From Caldisericota bacterium (GTDB lineage Bacteria; Caldisericota; Caldisericia; Cryosericales; Cryosericaceae), in assembly GCA_026390215.1 (NCBI GenBank), contig JAPLGJ010000230.1:1-6002 (forward strand): a DNA stretch of 6,002 bases, read 5' to 3'. Position numbers and translations under genes: made by a program. Positions 5,861-6,002 of this stretch are shown here, piece after piece. The first letter of the stretch is position 1. Every line of letters begins with the position of its first letter. The notes under the pieces were generated by a model. That model saw only the letters and a list, made by a program, of their open reading frames with translations, was not told where the DNA came from and did not search any database.

Positions 5861-6002
5861 TAGCTGCCATAGGTCCACTCTGCGTCCAGACGGCCAGAGA
5901 CATCAGCATCATCCGTCAGGGGGGCCGTCTTCTGGTGACAGCATGCGATGCTCTCGGAGCAATCGGCTCAAAGCCTGCGGACGTGGTTGCTGCTTCTGAA
6001 GA
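5809..6002 (+). CDS. AIR synthase-related (PurM/SelD-like) protein, N-terminal part; possibly alpha-ribazole kinase-like
   Basis: The frame is open to the right edge, so only the first ~64 residues are visible. Residues TARDISIIRQGGRLLVTACD (frame positions 31-50) and then ALGAIGSKPADVV resemble the N-terminal strand and nucleotide-binding segment of AIR-synthase-fold proteins. In particular they recall the RDI..I....L(V/I).ACD..G.IG.K..DVV pattern I associate with CblS-type alpha-ribazole kinases and their relatives. These are cytoplasmic ATP-dependent enzymes; CblS acts in cobamide nucleotide-loop salvage. The match is from memory, so the family is moderately supported and the exact function weak. 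The start is unclear. ATG 5809 fits where the reading becomes protein-like (MAGLEVAVPGVV) but has no Shine-Dalgarno. TTG 5845 has GGAG five bases upstream. ATG 5857 overlaps the stop of the small frame. The frame is closed upstream by the TGA at 5755-5757. The hairpin just upstream may control its expression. Confidence 0.6.
   Translation, partial: MAGLEVAVPGVVLPSDMIAAIGPLCVQTARDISIIRQGGRLLVTACDALGAIGSKPADVVAASE

Noticed and set aside
5610..5912. 100-codon open frame on the minus strand at the right end
   Set aside because: It is antisense to the better supported plus-strand signals, has a Ser/Ala-rich composition without family resemblance, and no Shine-Dalgarno was noticed before its start.
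1..6002. CRISPR array, transposon, prophage or defence island
   Set aside because: No spaced direct repeats, transposase, integrase, toxin-antitoxin or nuclease-like protein is seen. The recognisable genes are housekeeping, transport and signalling types.

Overview
The window is bacterial chromosomal DNA, moderately GC-rich by eye, densely coded, with Shine-Dalgarno-led genes and some GTG starts. The phylum cannot be fixed from the sequence. The gene types (an Nramp-related transporter, an MFS_3 transporter, a hybrid histidine kinase, a Cof-type HAD phosphatase and an AIR-synthase-like protein) suggest a free-living bacterium. I see no rRNA, tRNA, CRISPR array, transposase, phage gene or integrase. 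This looks like ordinary chromosome rather than a genomic island.

Layout, left to right. 1-840 (+) is the C-terminal two thirds of an Nramp-superfamily metal transporter, cut by the window start. Its TM6 motif resembles the Nramp-related magnesium transporter (NRMT) branch rather than classical Mn/Fe Nramps. 911-2233 (+) is a complete MFS_3-type drug or siderophore exporter-like protein with a GTG start. 2173-4332 (-) is a membrane hybrid histidine kinase (two PAS domains, HisKA, HATPase, receiver) that converges on the MFS gene and overlaps it by 61 bp. 4333-4642 is a divergent intergenic region with a good sigma70-like promoter for the kinase and a nested palindrome in front of the next gene. 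4643-5470 (+) is a Cof-type HAD-IIB phosphatase with all catalytic motifs.

From 5539 the sequence holds a compact unit: a TTGACA promoter, a near-ideal Shine-Dalgarno sequence, a small open frame starting at 5612, and a strong hairpin at 5742-5775. After it, a gene runs off the right edge (from about 5809). It encodes the start of a PurM/SelD-like (AIR synthase-related) protein, possibly an alpha-ribazole kinase (CblS)-like enzyme. The small frame and hairpin could be a leader or attenuator for this gene or a free-standing small gene.

The genes do not form one obvious pathway. The two transporters are co-oriented and 70 bp apart, so they may be co-transcribed. The kinase has no separate response regulator beside it. 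No new defence or mobile system is visible. The least explained part is the right end (5539-5860).
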